A stretch of DNA of 64,000 bases from assembly GCA_030544215.1 (NCBI GenBank), contig JARZZO010000013.1, positions 39,009,196-39,073,195 of the forward strand, given 5' to 3'. The notes under the pieces are model-generated. The model was not told where the DNA came from and did no database searches. It saw only the letters and a list, made by a program, of their open reading frames with translations. Position numbers and translations under genes: made by a program. This document shows, piece by piece, positions 59,964 through 64,000 of this stretch; the stretch's first letter is position 1, and every line of letters begins with the position of its first letter. Source of the stretch: Zantedeschia hybrid cultivar. Lineage: Eukaryota; Streptophyta; Magnoliopsida; Alismatales; Araceae.

Positions 59964-59995
<32 letters not shown>
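59964..59995. repeat. (ATT)n microsatellite
   Basis: About ten ATT/TTA units. Confidence 0.95.
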
Positions 59996-59997
<2 letters not shown>

Positions 59998-60269
59998 ATT
60001 TAAGGAATTATCTCATAAAAATAATAATTAAGAAGAAAATCACTATGCAACAGATTGTGAGAGAGAGTAGAGATGAGATATAAGGGCAGGTTAGGAAAAG
60101 TGCAACTTGTGTAAAGGGTGAAAGTAGGATAGGAGGTGGTTTAGGTGGTGAGAGTGGGGATACTTTGTGAGAGACCATGCAATGGATTGGTTAGACACCT
60201 CTTATTAAAAATTTCAACTATGAAAGACGTCGCCAAAATGGCCATTCAAACAATTTGGTGGCTCCTATT

Positions 60270-60459
60270 TTTTTTGAACGTGTAGATTAATGGTAATGGG
60301 GGAAGGATTCTTAACCAACCTCTCGGATTCGAAACTCGGCATTCCGCCAGATTAAGTATGGAGAAAGGAAAAGACACCTACGAGAGGCACCCCATAAGAT
60401 TCGAACGTGGGTCTCACTGCTGATGACGGAGACCATGTCCGTTGTGCCACAGACGCCGT
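60270..60459 (-). mobile_element. tRNA-derived SINE (family B) with perfect 20-bp TSD
   Basis: The minus strand starts GGCGTCTGTGGCACAACGG (A-box-like) then ACCCACGTTCGAATCTTA (B box) and ends in an A run next to the left flank. The 20 bases at 60250-60269 are repeated exactly at 60460-60479, so the insertion is recent. Confidence 0.9.
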
Positions 60460-60648
60460 ACAATTTGGTGGCTCCTATTGAATGTGGTGAAAAAGGATAT
60501 GTTAAATTGTCTAATATCATGAGATTCTTCTATGTGGGCTCGAACATTTTTGCTACACAAGTGATAAGTGACAAGCCTTTAACAAAAGAAATTTCAATTA
60601 AAAAATCCTTTTAACAAAGATTCTCCAAAGGGACGAAACTTTTATAAA

Positions 60649-60764
60649 GGGTCGTTTAGTTTAAGCTTAAATACAGTAAAATATTATAAAATAATACATG
60701 CTATGTCACAATAATATAATATTTTATAATATTACTGTATTTTATATTAAACTAAACAGTACCT
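60649..60764. mobile_element. Small foldback MITE
   Basis: GTCGTTTAGTTTAA ... TACAGTAAAATATTATAAAAT pairs with ATTTTATAATATTACTGTAT ... TTAAACTAAACAG. About 45-base arms with a short loop. Confidence 0.75.
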
Positions 60765-61228
60765 CGAGTGACGTGGCATATTAGTAAGGCACCCCTTCTA
60801 CATCAAGTCCCACTGTAGATGGTGGCTAACCTTTTATGGTCTGTGATATATTTATGGTTTGATGCCAACGGTAGATTACAGAATAAAATTACAATTGTTG
60901 TAGCTTGAAGGTTTTTTTTTATGTTTATTCAGTGGACGGCTACAACATAACACAGGAATAATGGACCTAAAACACTTTTCATAGGACTGTTAATCATGAT
61001 AATATATAGACGTATAATGAGACTCCTCGATCAAGCATGCATGAATGGCTACATTAATACCTATAGGACTTTCATTTTCGTCCTCAAGTAAAACATCACA
61101 TAAAAATAGTTTAGAGCAAAAAATAAAAATTAAAACCTGGGTCCACCTAGCTACATGCTTGCAGGCAGCGTTAACATAAGTGTACAATTTTATGAAAAAA
61201 TCATGATTTAATCACACCCTTTCATCTT
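60765..61228. other. Intergenic region, no gene
   Basis: No supported feature; the 65-codon minus-strand frame at 60990-61187 has no motif. Confidence 0.5.
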
Positions 61229-61868
61229 AGGTGCTAGTTAGGGCGTCGTAAACAGCCATAATCCTCCGGTTTTAAAATCTAGTGTTTTAAAATAGATGAA
61301 ATCTAAATAATTTCAGAACTTGAGGCTTCATTTGGTGCATCGTACAATGCATGAAAACAAAATCTGATACTCTGTTTGGTATGCTGAATTTTTTTATCAC
61401 TTCACTGCCGATTTTGAGAGGTAGAGTTAACTTTCATGCTCTTAAAATATGATTTATTAATAAATAATTAAAATAAATTCTCTTAAAATCTTTAAGATCC
61501 AAAATTCTAAACATCTAAGGGCATTTTACAATGTCCCTATTCTTATCTTCTGAAATTTTTTATCCCGAACGTGAATATCCTTTTAGAATTACATCTTTTG
61601 ATAATAATTACAACCATGAGCCCCTTTAAAAGTGTGCAAGTAATAGAAAAGCCTTTTCTGACTTGGCAGCATCAGAAATTAGGGGAACCAAAACTTATGG
61701 GTTTTGGTTTACGGTGGGTCTTAGTTGTAAATTAAAATTAAAGAAAAGTGTCATTTTAAGGTTACTGGTTCCAAAACCCAATTATTTACAGGTGCACCAA
61801 ATGCATGGAAAATGCTAAAATATGGCTGTTTACGGCTGTTCACGACAGTACACCAAACAACACTTAAC
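61229..61868. mobile_element. Nested foldback element
   Basis: Outer arms GTCGTAAACAGCCATA (about 61245) and TATGGCTGTTTACGGC (about 61821) pair. Inner arms ATTTGGTGCA (about 61330) and TGCACCAAAT (about 61793) also pair. Non-coding. Confidence 0.55.
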
Positions 61869-62389
61869 GTATTTTGGCGAATAAATCTCAATTATTGAAA
61901 GAATTTTTTAAATCTTTAGAAATTCAAAAAGTAACAATTTAGTCACGATGTGATTGTGTATTTTCAAGAAAAGTATATCTTTCCAAGTGAAACTTGCTCA
62001 TTTTTTATATTAAATATTCGTAAATTTTTATATCATATTTTAAAATAATATTTTATATTTTTAAAAATTAACATATTTCACGACCATGAAGTTTTCAAAA
62101 AAAAATTCTGAATTTTGACTTGGTAACATTGATTGTAGGGGTGTGCGGAGAGTCACAGGATTAAGTGGACCAGCCTATGGACTACAATTACTCGTGCACA
62201 TTTATTGCAGTCTTGGACGGCTAATATAATTAACGTGGAGTTGAAATAGCTCATTTTTTAGAGAGTCTTAATTTTATGGCATCAAAAACTAATATTGTTA
62301 TAAGAACAAGAGAGGACATTATTAATATTTTTGAAAATATATTAATAAACTATGGCAATAAATGATGTTACTATATATATATATATATT
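61869..62389. other. AT-rich intergenic region, no gene
   Basis: Ends in a (TA)n-T12 tract at about 62359-62399. Nothing else was seen. Confidence 0.5.
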
Positions 62390-62590
62390 TTTTTTTTTTG
62401 CGAGAACAATCTGTTGGTAGTCCCTTCTTTTTTAGAAAGCTTGATATTTTCCTTTCGAAGGAAGATAATTCCGTGCAGCTCTGATAATTTTGTCTAATCA
62501 AGTGATAATTTCAGACTCGAATCAATCTCTGGAGAAGTAATCTCATAGACAAAAATGAATATACTAATCCTGTAACACATCAAGATCAAA
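62390..62590 (-). mobile_element. tRNA-derived SINE (family A), degraded tail part
   Basis: After a T12 run (A tail on the minus strand), GTCTAATCAAGTGATAATTT and TCTCTGGAGAAGTAATCTCAT follow the tail and middle of the family A copies at 9729 and 47550. The tRNA-like head is not recognisable. Confidence 0.55.
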
Positions 62591-63375
62591 TGACAGAAAG
62601 AGTTTTTGGACTTCCAATCAACTTGAATTCCGAGACTTCCGAGAAGTCAAATGGTGAAACCAACTATCCCACTCGGTTGGGTCCTCTTGATAGTCTCTTG
62701 TTTTGATAGGTCATCCCTATCCCATCTTAATTCTCATGCGAAACCCAAGTTGGAGATTCCAACCCATCTCCTACGTACACACTCTAATAAGAGACTAGCA
62801 CCACAAAATGGTCAAGTGCTTGAAGCATGAAACAAAGTCCACCCACTATTCCTCATCTACAACGCCATTTAGATCCGGGAATCCTTGCTCTTTAATGTGC
62901 CCACTCTCTAAACCATCCGAATCTAATGCGAGTGGGTAGCAGTTGACAGCCCTTGAAAGCATCATTTATCACAACGTGTACGCCGGTGAGGAATACCCCC
63001 CATGGCCATGAATGGTGCCTTTAATATTTGGACCTCCCCAGCCAGGACTCTTCTGGCTGCTGATGCGGCCTCGTTGACCGTCTGATCTAGATGCGTCCTG
63101 GCTCGGCTGTTCTAATATGAGAGAGAGGAGAAGACGACACGTGTAGGGGCCGAAGCCCACGCAATGTTCATGGAAATGGGGGGACGACCCGTGAAGAAGG
63201 GGCAGGTGCGAGGCGTGTCCGCATTGTCCAACGGTCAGGGTGTGTGCTGGTTCCCTGACACGGTTTTGACACAAGATGGATGCCTCCTTTTTTCTTTCTT
63301 CCATAAGAAATACTTGCCTAATGTTCCATGTGGACTGTAATGTTTAGAATACCATTATCTGATCAAATTTAAATT
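62591..63375. other. Intergenic region, no gene supported
   Basis: The minus-strand frame 62969-63304 has no motif. No repeats bounded. Confidence 0.4.
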
Positions 63376-63620
63376 GGACCACAAGGCATGTGGTTTAATG
63401 GTATTGACTCAACATTTTCTTCAAAAGAAGGTCTGAGGTTCAAGTTCCATCGAGTAAGATTTGTCTCACAAGATTGTGGAACTTATGCCCATACGCTTCC
63501 CCTAGGTGGTGAAGCATTTACCAAGAATACTGTTTCCTGCGGTGGGATCCTCCAAATACTTGCTCTTATAAGGCAGAACCATCACAAATATTGTACAAAA
63601 GAATTTCTTACTACATAGGG
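63376..63620 (+). mobile_element. Possible third type of tRNA-derived SINE
   Basis: GCATGTGGTTTAATGGTA resembles an A box and GGTCTGAGGTTCAAGTTCC, about 40 bases on, a B box, the usual spacing for a tRNA-like head. No A tail or target duplication was found, so the 3' end is uncertain. Confidence 0.35.
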
Positions 63621-64000
63621 AGAACTGGTCAATGCCCGTTTGTACTATCTAGATTGTCTGACCAAAGAAAGATCTTTAAAATTAGACGATAACGAATTAA
63701 ATATAGATTATTTTTTAAAAAATATTGAGTTGGAGGGACACTTTCAGTTTCATACTCCCACAAGATTTAAGTGTGCATCCATGCAACAAATATTTCTTGT
63801 CGATTCATGCGATTACCGTGTAAGTTTAATTGTAATCTGAATTTGGTCTCTTTGAAAGAAAGAATTTGGTCGAAATATTGATTGGTTAAACCCACAGCGC
63901 CTTATGTTTAGTCAGGACTTATAATACTAAAAGGGCCGCTAAAATCTATTGAGCCACCAAGTATTATGAGTCGAATTTGTGGGCCCTATGCCCAAAGGTC

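Overview
This is nuclear DNA from a flowering plant. The supporting evidence is: GT-AG introns in two genes, a plant-only WRKY factor, two PPR proteins, a SIAMESE-type cell-cycle inhibitor, a WAT1/MtN21-type transporter, and a dense load of plant LTR retrotransposons, SINEs and MITEs. The very GC-rich first exons (WRKY, PPR-SMR, SMR inhibitor) set in AT-rich intergenic DNA suggest a monocot, but the species cannot be fixed from sequence alone.

Host genes, left to right: (1) 1-945 +, the 3' end of a PLS-class PPR gene with an E/E+ tail; (2) 2017-7060 -, a six-exon WAT1-related (EamA) transporter whose introns hold a gene-capturing hAT-like element, a 176-bp foldback and a (CT)50 tract four bases past a 5' splice site; (3) 15364-16731 +, an intronless PPR-SMR protein; (4) 24625-24957 -, a small SIAMESE-related CDK inhibitor; (5) 55771-57125 +, a three-exon group IId WRKY factor. 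These genes are unrelated in function and far apart, and nothing suggests a cluster.

The rest is mobile DNA. The centre (31820-46416) is a complete, young Ty3/gypsy retrotransposon of the Tat type, in minus orientation. It has two 1321-bp LTRs of equal length, a perfect GACGT target duplication, an open gag-protease-G-patch frame, and an open RT-RNaseH-archaeal-type RNaseH-integrase frame reached by a -1 shift at an A9 tract. It sits inside an older short LTR/TRIM element whose halves flank it. Its non-coding parts carry 10 different copies (14 counting both LTRs) of a dyad GCGTC-N10-GACGC with an invariant 10-base spacer; four per LTR lie just upstream of the LTR TATA box. This is the most striking unexplained signal in the window.

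Other mobile DNA: a 1585-bp solo LTR with perfect TSD (11305-12889), a 933-bp solo LTR (58992-59924), at least two tRNA-derived SINE families (one copy with a perfect 20-bp TSD at 60270-60459), a Mutator-like MITE family with 9-bp TSDs (four copies, two back to back just upstream of the PPR-SMR gene), and several other foldback or dispersed families present in two or more copies. No tRNA, rRNA or CRISPR features were seen. All coordinates, splice sites and repeat comparisons were read by eye; no database search was run.
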